Below, in pieces: positions 8,935 through 18,083 of a stretch of 64,000 bases of DNA. The translations under genes were made by a program, and so were the position numbers. Position 1 is the stretch's first letter. Each line of letters opens with the position of its first letter. The notes below the pieces were generated by a model that worked only from the letters and a program-made list of their open reading frames with translations, was not told the origin of the DNA and made no database searches. The DNA is from Fallopia convolvulus (taxonomy: Eukaryota > Streptophyta > Magnoliopsida > Caryophyllales > Polygonaceae): assembly GCA_964016875.1 (NCBI GenBank), contig OZ024730.1:32383295-32447294 (forward strand), given 5' to 3'.

Positions 8935-10585
8935 ATGGAATTGTCCCCATTGCTCATGTATTTCGGCCCTTTCAACTTCTCCCGCCCACTTAGCTAACTA
9001 CAAAAAGTTAGTGGAGAACCAAGACAAGAAAACTAGCTATTCTAGACTAAGAAAAACAAATGAATCCAAACCTAAAAAAAAAGAAAAATTCAAAATCAAA
9101 AATAAAACAAAGCGGGTTGCCTCCCGAAAGCGCTTAATTTTACGTCATTAGCTAGACGGGTGGTACCTCTATTCAGTCCGAAGATGTGAGAGCCCATGTG
9201 GCTCGAATTTCTTCATCGGGTTCCGCCCGTGCAAAGTATTTCTTCAAACGATGCCCGTTGACCTTAAAAATCCCTCCATTTTCATCCAAAAGCTCGACCG
9301 CTCCATGTGGATAGATGTGATGAACAACAAATGGTCCACTCCATCGGGATCGTAATTTTCCGGGAAAAAGTCGTAGTCTTGAGTTGAAAAGGAGTACTTG
9401 ATCACCTTTGTTGAAGGTCTTCGGGATGAGCTTCTTATCATGCCACTTCTTGGTTCTTTCTTTATAAATCTTGGCATTCTCATATGCTTTAAGCCTTAAC
9501 TCTTCCAATGCTTGCAAGTCCATAAATCTCTTTGCTCCGGCCGCGTCAAGATCCATGTTGAGCTCCTTGAGAGCCCATAGAGCTTTGTGTTCGAGCTCGA
9601 CGGGCAAATGACACGACTTGCCATACACAAGATTGTAAGGAGTAGTGCGGAGTGGAGTTTTGTAGGCGGTGCGGTATGCCCAAAGTGCATCATCTAACTT
9701 GGAGGCCCAATCTTTCCTTGAGCGGGAAACCGTCTTCTCCAGGATATTTTTGATTTGTCGGTTGGAGATCTCCACTTGACCGCTAGTTTGGGGGTGGTAG
9801 GGAGTTGCTACTCTATGAATGACCCCATACTTAGTCAAAAGTGCCTCAAAACTCCGCTCAATGAAATGAGAACCGCCATCACTAATAAGAGCTCGGGGAA
9901 CACCAAATCGGGGAAAGATGTTGGTCTTCATAAACTTGGCCACAACTCGTGCATCATTAGTTCTTGTTGCTATGGCCTCAACCCACTTAGACACGTAGTC
10001 AACCGCTACGAGGATGTATTTGTATGGACCCGAAGAAGGGAAGGGTCCCATGAAATCAATTCCCCATACATCAAAAAGTTCAACTTCCAGAATTCCTGTG
10101 AGTGGGTTCTCGTTCCTCCAAGTGATATTTCCCGCACGCTGACACTCATCACAAGCCGTGATATAAGTATGAACATCTTTGAAGAGGGTAGGTCAGTAGA
10201 ATCCGCTCTGCAAAATTTTAGCGGTGGTTTTGAATCCCTTAGCATGGCCGCCCGTTTGAAGAGTATGACACTGTCGGATTACTCCCTCAATATCATCGTC
10301 CGGCACACAACGCCTAAAAATATGATTGCTCCCTTGCTTGAAAAGGTAGGGGTCGTCCCAATAGTATTGCTTGGCGTCGTGAAGGAACTTCTTTCGAGCT
10401 TGGGAAGTCAATCTATCGGGGATAATGCCTCCTACAACATAGTTAGCAAAATCCGCAAACCAAGGGGTTTTCGCCCCTCGAATAGTATAGATAGAATGGC
10501 AAGAGAGAATGGGAGGAGAGAATTGAAGAATAGTGGAAGGTACCGAAGAAGGGTTAGAAACATGACCTTGATTGGTGGTGGGGAG

Positions 10586-10692
10586 GGTCGGTGCCATCCT
10601 TTCTACCTCGGTGCCAGCCAAAATCTGCATATGGGGGGTCGGCACCAATCCAGAAGTGGTCGTCGCCGACCCAGAAGTGGTCGTCTCCGACC
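10586..10692. repeat. motif array between RNase H and integrase (Athila-1)
   Basis: Units at 10586, 10606, 10637, 10658 and 10679. The last three are exactly 21 bp apart with an identical CAGAAGT spacer; the first two are 20 bp apart. The protein here reads SETTT, SATTT and similar, a different frame from the VVTDP arrays. Confidence 0.9.
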
Positions 10693-12415
10693 CAGCCTTT
10701 GTTGTTTCGATCCGCAAAACTTCATTGCTCAATAGAGTTTCATCCGGGCGAGAATCGTTAATGGGTATTGTATCTCCGGACTCCTTAATGTGTTCCATAG
10801 GTAACCGAGAGAGGTGATCCGCCACAAGATTTTCCGCTCCTTTCTTATCTCGTATTTCAAGGTCAAATTCTTGCAATAGAAGCATCCATCGGAGCAATCT
10901 CGGCTTGGCGTCCTTCTTATCCATAAGATAACGGATAGCTGCATGATCTGTGTAGACGATTACTTTGGAACCCACCAAGTATGACCGGAACTTCTCAAAG
11001 GCAAACACAACAGCCAGGAATTCCTTCTCTGTGGTCGTGTATTTGCTTTGGACCTCATCCAGCGTTTTGCTCGCATAATAGATAGCATGAAGCTTCTTCT
11101 CCTTTCTTTGCCCAAGGACTGCGCCCACGGCGTAGTCGCTAGCGTCGCACATGATCTCGAAGGGAATGGCCCAATCTGGAGGTTGTATAATAGGAGCCGA
11201 TACAAGTGCATCCCGGATCCTGTGGAAAGCTGCAAGACACTCGGAAGAAAACTCAAACACAACATCCTTCATTAATAGGTTAGTCAATGGTTTGGTAATC
11301 TTAGAGAAATCTTGAATGAATCTCCTATAAAACCCGGCATGTCCTAAAAAGCTCCTAACATCTTTCACCGAAGAAGGGGGTGGTAATTTTTGGATCAATT
11401 CAATTTTAGCTTTATCAACCTCAATCCCCCTTTTTGACACCACGTGACCTAGGACAATTCCTTCTTGCACCATAAAGTGACATTTTTCCCAATTAAGTAC
11501 TAGGTTAGTTTCCTCACATCTCTTTAGTACTCTAGTAAGATTGGCAAGACAAGAGTCAAAAGTGGTACCGTAAACCGAAAAATCATCCATAAATACCTCC
11601 ACAATGTCCTCAATCATGTCGGAGAAGATGGCCATCATACACCGTTGGAAAGTGGCCGGGGCGTTGCAAAGCCCGAATGGCATCCTCATATAAGCAAATG
11701 TGCCATAAGGACATGTGAATGTGGTTTTTTCTTGATCATCTGGATGTATCGGAACCTGCCAAAAACCACTATAGCCATCGAGATAACAAAAATAGTCATG
11801 CAAAGCTAATCTCTCTAGCACTTGGTCAATAAAAGGCAAGGGAAAATGGTCCTTCCTAGTGGCGCTATTCAACTTCCTATAATCTATGCACATGCGCCAA
11901 CTAGTAGTAGTCCTAGTGGGGACTAATTCGCCTTTATCATTCTCAACAACAGTAAGACCACTTTTTTTAGGCACAACATGAACAGGGTTTACCCACTTAC
12001 TATCGGAAATAGGGAAGATGATACCTGCATCGAGCATTCTCAATATCTCCTTTTTTACCACTTCCTTCATATTTGGATTAAGCCGTCGTTGATGCTCTAT
12101 GGAGGGCCTGTGTCCTTCCTCAAGAAAAATACGATGCATACACAAAGAAGGTGAGAGGCCACTTAAATCCTCAAGTGAGTATCCAATGGCCTTCCTATGA
12201 GCCCTAAGAACATTCAACAACTTTCCAACTTCTTCCTCATTAAGGTTAGCATTAATAATCACAAGAAAAGTGGAATTTGGGCCAAGAAACTCATACCTCA
12301 AAGACTCGGGGAGAGTCTTAAGCTCTGGAGTCGGTGGTGGTGGTGTAACAATTTCGTCAGCCTTCTCCATTTTGAAGAACTCTTCATAGTGAGTAGAATC
12401 ATCCGCCTCCAGAAG

Positions 12416-12588
12416 GGTCAGTTCCGACCATAGGGAGGTCGTCACCGAGCCAGAAGCGAGCATAAAATCCTCAGCAACGATCGGAATTGGGATGGGTGTC
12501 GAGCTGAAAGTGGTCGGTGCCGACCATGAGTGGGTCGGTGCCGAGCAAAAAGTGGTTGGTGCCGAGCAAAAAGTGGTCGGTGCCAACC
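12416..12588. repeat. motif arrays between protease and RT (Athila-1)
   Basis: A pair at 12416 and 12437, then five units at 12491, 12512, 12533, 12554 and 12575, all 21 bp apart. Forms include GGTCGGTGCCGACC and GGTTGGTGCCGAGC. The encoded heptad repeat is SAPT-containing. Confidence 0.95.
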
Positions 12589-13377
12589 TTGCAGTTTCTT
12601 CTTCAGCTTCAACTTCACTTGTATAAGCGCCAAACAAACGTTCGATCGGATCTTCACAGTCAATGTAGTCCGAGCGAGTGTACAACATCTTCACTTCCAT
12701 GGCTTCACCGGTTTCCTTCATCGTCGGATTGAACCGGAACTCAACCACCTCATTGCCAATTTCAAAAGTAAGGAGACCTTTCTTCACATCAATAATAGCT
12801 CCAGCGGTTGCAAGAAAAGGTCGCCCAAGTATGATCGGGACGACAGGGTCTTCCGGCATCTCCATAACAATAAAGTCATTAGGCACAAAGAACTTGTCGA
12901 CCTGAATAGGGAAATCATCAACAACTCCAGTGGGTCTAACACAAGAACCATCCGCCATATAAAGCTTCATATTCACCGGCACCAAAGGACCCATGTTGGT
13001 TTTGGACCATATAGAGAGAGGTAGAAGACTAGCACTTGCACCAAGATCACACAAAGCCTTAAAACGATGAGCACCTATGCCGATAGTGATTGCAAATTTA
13101 CCCGGATCTCCGAGTTTCTCTAGAAGCTCTAAGGATCGTCCCTCATCAGTTAGTTCGGACATGGACCGCTTTTTGGACAAGATCTCTTTAAGAAATTTGG
13201 TGTAGGCGGGCATCTCGTTCAGAGCTTCAGCAAAAGGAATGGTGATATTAAGACCTTGAAGAACCTGCACAAAACGCTTGAATTTGCCATCCGTGGAATC
13301 TTTAGCTTTCTTGGATGGGAAAGGAAGAACCTTTGCTGTTGATGAAGGAGGGGCAGAAGGAAAAATTCCGGGAATGA

Positions 13378-13466
13378 GGTCGGCCACAACCTGGGTTGGG
13401 TCGGCGACGACCTTATCTTTGGTAGGAAGGGGGTCGGTGACGACCTGTGGTGGGTCGGTGACGACC
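13378..13466. repeat. motif arrays between gag and protease (Athila-1)
   Basis: Pairs at 13378/13399 and 13432/13453, each 21 bp apart; the pairs are offset by 33 bp. The two units at 13432 and 13453 are identical GGTCGGTGACGACC. Encoded peptides are VVTDP and VVADP. Athila-2 has TTAA-type units in the same linker. Confidence 0.93.
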
Positions 13467-15090
13467 TGCTCCGAGCTTGGCCGGTCTTTTTCGTCCTCCT
13501 TATTCTTGCTTGTTTCTCGGTCTGGTAGCTTCTTTCCGCTTCTCAAGTGAATTGCAGCAATTTGTCCTCTCGGATTCTCATCAAAATGTCCCGGTAATCG
13601 CCCTTGTGGTCGTGGGATTTGAGTTGCTAAATCACCAAGTTGAGAATTCACATTCTTCCTCCAAGCTTCAAAGTCACCTAGTTGATTTTGCACTCCTTTA
13701 AGATCGGTTCGGATGCCATTCATTCCTTCAAGGAGTCCTTGTGCCCATGTTGGTGGCTCTTGGAAACCGGGGGGCCTATAGGGCGGGGCTCTCTGTTCTT
13801 GTGGTGGTCCTTGAAAACCTTGACCATAGCCATTGTTATTCCACTGAGAAAAATTATTGTTGTTTCTTGGATAAGCGTTGTTTTGGCCACGGTAGGGTCC
13901 TCTCATATAATGTGCTTCCGCATAAGCCTTTGCAGCTCGGACTTGTTCCACGTTTGTGCAAGAAGAAGTAGGATGAGCAGGGGAACCACATTCTTGACAA
14001 GGTTGAGCGGTGGATTTATAGTGGCCCACTTGCTTCTTAAGCCGGTTTATCTCATCTTGCATAAATTGGAACCTCACATCTGGATCAATTGGTTCGGCAT
14101 TAGGATCATAAAGCTTCTTCATTTGAACTCGGGCAGGTTGTTGAGTGCCATACATCGCATCATAGTTGGTAAGTTTATCCAACAAGGCCCAAGCTTCATC
14201 GGGATCCATCTCAATGAAACCGCAGTCGGTGTGGAGGTTGATGCGGTCCTTAGTAGCGGCATTGATTCCCTGAAAGAAGATCCCTTGAAGCACATAAGGC
14301 GGTTGTCCATGAGTGGGACATTGCCGAAGAAGTTCTTTAAATCGCTCCCAAGTCTCCACAAAAGTTTCATTGGGAAGTTGATGATAGGAAGTGATGCGCT
14401 TCCTTAGCTCTGTAGTCTTAGCTGGTGGAAAGAATTTAGTCAGAAACTGATCATGCAGCGCCTTCCATGTATGAATTGATTTGGAGGGCAAACTTTCAAG
14501 CCAAGTAAGAGCTTTTCCAGCCAAAGACCATTTGAATGCTTTCAAAAGCACATATTCTAGCGATACATCGTCAGCTGCAATCGTGTCACAAAGGTCAGTG
14601 AAGTTCTTGATGTGCTCCATGGGACACTCGGTGGGCTTGCCTTCAAATTGTGACCTCTTGATAAGAGTGATGAAGTGTGACTTAATCTCAAAAGCATGCT
14701 CAATAACAGGAAGTACAATAGCAGATTCAGGAACTTTGAACTCAGGATGCATATACTGCTTTGCATTGCGTGGAATAGCATTGAGCTGTTGTCGAAGGAG
14801 AGTAACAGTAGTAGTTTGATCATCACGTTCTTTTTGAATGCCTTCCATCTGAAGGTGAAGATCAGCCATCTGGCGAGCAAGTTCCTCAGCGTTGGCCATT
14901 GCTCGTCGTTCTCTCAGCTTGCGGTGAAGGGTTCTTTCGAGTTCGAAATCAAAAGGAAAAAGGTCGATTTCCCTTCGCGAACTAGAGGGCATGCACCTAC
15001 ACACAATCAAAAGAAAACAAATTAGTAAACACAAGAGGGTATGGGCTATTCCCAAACCCCAAAAATAACTAGACAAGAAACTAAACTAAA

Positions 15091-15108
15091 TCCCCGGCAA
15101 CGGCGCCA
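15091..15108 (-). other. Athila-1 primer-binding site, tRNA-Asp
   Basis: The sense strand reads TGGCGCCGTTGCCGGGGA, complementary to the 3' end of plant tRNA-Asp, three bases inside the 5' LTR. Athila elements are known to use tRNA-Asp. Confidence 0.9.
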
Positions 15109-15276
15109 ATTTGTTGAAAGGGTTTCCCGACAACAAATAAATTTGTAGTCAAGACCCCGCTGAGTACAGGGAGGTCAGGTTCGTCCACGGGAATTAGAAG
15201 AATCTATGTCTAGTTACTAATCCTAACAAAACCAAAACAAAACAATAACAAACACTAGCAAAACACTCAAACTGAG

Positions 15277-15385
15277 GCTCGGCACCGACCCACAACAGGT
15301 CGTAACCGACCAACACTACACAAATGCAGGAGAAAACAAAGAACACAGGCGCTCGGCACCGACCTAACAGGGGTCGTAACCGACC
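15277..15385. repeat. motif pairs in Athila-1 5' LTR
   Basis: Units at 15277, 15298, 15351 and 15372, each pair 21 bp apart. Here the second members are GGTCGTAACCGACC, closer to the palindrome than in the 3' LTR copy. Confidence 0.9.
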
Positions 15386-16162
15386 TATCCGGGTACGAGA
15401 AATTTTCGAAAAACCAAATTAAAGAAGATCTAGGGCAAAGGATTCACCACAACAAGTTTATGCATGCAAACATGAATCAAAATCAACCATAAATAATCCC
15501 ATGTATGACTCTCGTCATGATAAATCAAGTAAAAATCTTAACTTTCATAAAGATCTAAACTTGCAATCCTACTTGTTTCCTAAAGGTTTAACTTTCGTTT
15601 CAATCGAATATAATCCACATTCACAACTAAATCTTTCGATTCACTCATAACATGAACATGCTTTGACTTTCATCAAGGAATAGATAGCAAACAAGGGGAT
15701 AATGGATAGAGATTAAAAGAGATGGTTCATTCAACATTCATGCCTTAATCATGCATAACTCGTCGGGTTTCACCCCAACCCTAGAAAGTAGACTACTCAC
15801 GATCCATAAAACAATCAACAATCAAAAACAAAAGAGAAGACATGATTCAAATTCAAACAAACTTCGATTCAAAAGAAAACTTACAAACTCAAGCAAACCT
15901 CCAAGTCTCTCTAATTGTCCAAGAGCTTGGAATCAAAGAAAACTAGAAAGCCAAACTTGCAACTTGTTCCGTCTCAACAACTAACCCTAGAATCGTTTTT
16001 CTCCACAATCCGCCTCCCCCCAATAAAACCCTAAAAGATCCTTATATAGTGGTAGAAACAAATCTATATGGAAACTAAAATCTATCTTAAAAAGGCCCAA
16101 AAATAAAACAATTACTAAACCAAACTTAAGGCGCAAGCAATAATTCGGCAACACACGGAGTG

Positions 16163-16197
16163 GGTCGTCACCGACCATGGCTGGGTCGTCACCGACC
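16163..16197. repeat. motif pair, Athila-1 5' LTR upstream site
   Basis: Two perfect GGTCGTCACCGACC copies at 16163 and 16184. Confidence 0.93.
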
Positions 16198-16624
16198 ACA
16201 TGTTGCACATAACTTCCTCATTTCTTGCTCAAAACTTGCTCCAATGCTCGGCTTTCCTTCATCGTTCTTTCTTCAATCGTTCTTGGCCTTTTAAGACGTC
16301 CTTTAGCTCCTTCTTTAAGCACTTAAACCTTGAAACCTTCACTCTTAAATCATCAAATCTTCACATGCATTGATTCTCGCTCTTCTCTCAACATCACCAC
16401 CAAACGACACTTAGCACCACCTCCTAGAAAGCTTTAAAAACCGAAATATCTCCTCCTCAACGCTTCAAAGACCTACAAAACATCAAACACACTTATGTAG
16501 ACTCCATATCTTAAGACAATATGAAAATCCACAAGAACGACTCAAAACAACACATTAAACTTAGAAAAGACTCAATCCTAACTAGAAAACAACCCATAAA
16601 AACTAACTAGAAAGTGCGACATCA

Positions 16625-17128
16625 TAAGGTTAATTGCATTAGACACTTAAAATGTGCATTCACAATAGTAATAATCTTGATTTAATTATATACTCTGACC
16701 TAACAAACATGAAGTCGATTTAGCTGACCCCGTTGAGGGCTGACCACTTGTGGTACCAGGTATTAGCAAGGAACTAGCGTCAATCCGAGAGCACTCAAGG
16801 TGCTGATGAATGGAACCATGATACTATACGTGAAGGTTTTATGAGTAGTTTTGTTTCAAATCCATTCAGGAAGTTTGATTTTTATACAATAATGTTCTAG
16901 TTAATCTTCCGCTGAATTTTTCATGTTGTTAATAAATTTGTTAATTGTAAGAGAAAATTTGAATACAAATTGAGTTTGCCTTCAAAAGTCTTCCGCTATT
17001 GTTCATTTATTTGCTTTAATATGTATCTTTACAAAATTTAAACTAATCTAAAGCCTTGGGTGACTTCGGGTATTAAAATCCAAGGTCACTAGCGTGTGAC
17101 ATTCCCGAGATAATTTGGGGGTGTTATA
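16625..17128 (+). mobile_element. R1 repeat, plus copy, second part
   Basis: Continues the repeat split by Athila-1 (TAAGG duplication at 16625-16629). It ends GGGGGTGTTATA at 17128. It is the reverse complement of much of 17460-18083, so the two form a large inverted repeat around a 331-bp centre. Confidence 0.8.
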
Positions 17129-17459
17129 AATATGGTTTGTAAAGCCCGAAACCTTAGAAGCGCAATCACATGCCAACCCGAGAACTTCCCAGGAGGTCAC
17201 CTATCCTAGTACTATTCTCGCCCTTGCATGCTTAACTTTTGAGTTCTTTGTCCACACTCGAACTCAGAAAAGGAAGAGCACTTGTTCACATAGGTAGCAC
17301 TTTAGTATATTATAAAGGATCTCAAATTCGGGGTGTTACAATCTCCCCCACTTAAACACTTGACGTCCTCATCAAGGCCCAAGCACCGCCCTCTAGGTCG
17401 AGTGACCTCCCTCCGGGCCAAGCCAACTTGTAACCTATAGTCGGCTCTGATACCATTTT
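17129..17459 (-). mobile_element. Cassandra-like TRIM fragment
   Basis: On the minus strand the order is a tRNA-Met primer site TGGTATCAGAGCC (17455-17443), about 100 bp of non-coding internal DNA, a polypurine tract AAGTGGGGGAGAT (17353-17341), and an LTR beginning TGTAACACCCCG at 17340 that contains a 5S rRNA-like block. LTR-borne 5S sequence is the hallmark of Cassandra TRIMs. The expected second 5S-bearing LTR is absent; the primer site instead abuts the inverted R1 end. Confidence 0.75.
17170..17248 (-). ncRNA. 5S rRNA-derived sequence in a Cassandra LTR
   Basis: The minus strand carries close matches to the plant 5S internal promoter: AGTTAAGCATGC (A box), GGGCGAG (intermediate element) and GATAGGTGACCTCCTGGG (C box), with spacing like 5S rRNA. 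The 5' part of 5S is diverged. It is not a functional 5S gene, but the Pol III control elements look mostly preserved. Confidence 0.8.
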
Positions 17460-18083
17460 TGTAACACCCCCAAATTATCTCGGGAATGTCACACGCCAGT
17501 GACCTCGAATTTTAATAACCGATGTCACCCAAGGCTTTCCATCAGTTTAAATTTTGTAAAGATACATATTAAAGCATATAAATGAACAATAGCGAAATAC
17601 TTTTGAAGGCAAACTCAATTTGTATTCAAAAATTTGATTACAATTAACAAATTTATTAAAAATATGAAAAATTGAGCGAAGGATTAACTAGAACTTTATT
17701 GTATAAAAATCAAATTTCGTAATGGAAATGAAACAAGCCTACTTATAAAACCTTCACGTATAGTATCATGGCTCTATTCATCATCACCTTGAGTGTTCTC
17801 GGATTGACGCTATTTGCTTGCTAATACCTGGTACGACAAGTGGTCAGCCCTCAACGGGGTCAGCTAAATCGACTCCATGTTTATTAGGTCAAAGTATATA
17901 ATTAAATCAAGATTATTTTTATAGTGAATGCACAATTTAAAATGTCTAATGCAATTACCTTACGTTGAATCTTTCCTAGCAGACATCACATAACAAACAA
18001 ACCAAACATTTATCATCATAATAACTAGGGACTCGAATAATGACCCGCAAAGAGTGCTTTATTCGAGAGATTCAATTTAATGT
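17460..18083 (-). mobile_element. R1 repeat, minus copy, proximal part
   Basis: Reverse complement of 16630-17128 and 3100-3250. The sense end GGGGGTGTTACA at 17460 is followed by AAAA and a tRNA-Met primer site, as expected for a 5' LTR. The repeat resumes at 31027 beyond the inserted solo LTR. Confidence 0.8.

Larger units (their letters stand above)
7888..9172. other. Athila-1 leader/intron between pol and the downstream ORF
   Basis: Non-coding. In sense order it holds a motif pair (8934-8900), a perfect donor-like CAGGTAAGT (8855-8847), a C/T-rich stretch, one motif (8596-8583), a second donor-like GGTATGATTT (starting 8545), two motif pairs (8248-8154), a PPT-like 11-mer (7994-7984), and the acceptor at 7892. 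Athila-2 has the same order of landmarks. Confidence 0.7.
9173..14992 (-). pseudogene. Athila-1 gag-pol (gag, protease, RT, RNase H, integrase) with one nonsense codon
   Basis: One continuous frame from a likely Met at 14992 (MPSSSRRE; the frame is open to 15076) to 9173, interrupted only by TGA at 10193-10195 within the integrase zinc-binding region. In order it shows a gag core near 14300-14450, a CX2CX4HX4C knuckle (CQECGSPAHPTSSC) near 13960-14000, protease CDLGASAS near 13050 (Leu in place of the usual Ser/Thr of D[ST]GA, also seen in Athila-2), RT with FMDDFSV near 11590, RNase H CDASD near 11150, and an integrase HHCC region. After the stop come the catalytic D, D and E in VAVDYVSKW, ISDGGSHF and SGQVEISNR. 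The capsid, cDNA and insertion functions are typical of the family. The remaining frame is intact, so inactivation is recent. Linkers carry motif arrays. Confidence 0.95.
3251..16624 (-). mobile_element. Athila-1: near-complete Athila-type Ty3/gypsy element
   Basis: A 13.4-kb LTR retrotransposon on the minus strand, flanked by the 5-bp target duplication TAAGG (3246-3250 and 16625-16629). In sense order it has the 5' LTR (15112-16624), a tRNA-Asp primer site, gag-pol in one frame with one nonsense codon, a spliced-looking leader, an Athila ORF-1-like gene, a 1.5-kb non-coding 3' region, and the 3' LTR (3251-4766). The LTRs differ at only about eight sites plus a small indel, so the insertion is young. 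It split an R1 repeat. It carries more than 30 copies of a 14-bp quasi-palindrome in 21-bp-phased arrays. Confidence 0.96.
15112..16624 (-). repeat. Athila-1 5' LTR
   Basis: A 1513-bp copy, about 99% or more identical to 3251-4766. TATA-like at 16042-16048. Confidence 0.96.

Noticed and set aside
9755..10735. 326-codon plus-strand ORF and other long frames opposite Athila-1 pol
   Set aside because: They mirror the coding strand of integrase/RNase H and contain no domain.
13378..13466. A protein repeat domain (VVTDP heptads)
   Set aside because: The same DNA is read in other frames elsewhere and occurs in non-coding DNA, so the peptide repeat is a by-product.
17170..17248. Functional 5S rRNA gene
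   Set aside because: Only the internal promoter half is well conserved, there is no tandem 5S unit, and it sits in a TRIM LTR.
17443..17455. tRNA gene fragment
   Set aside because: The match is limited to the primer-binding complement of initiator tRNA-Met next to an LTR end; the same applies at 32128, 36760, 45571 and 58141.
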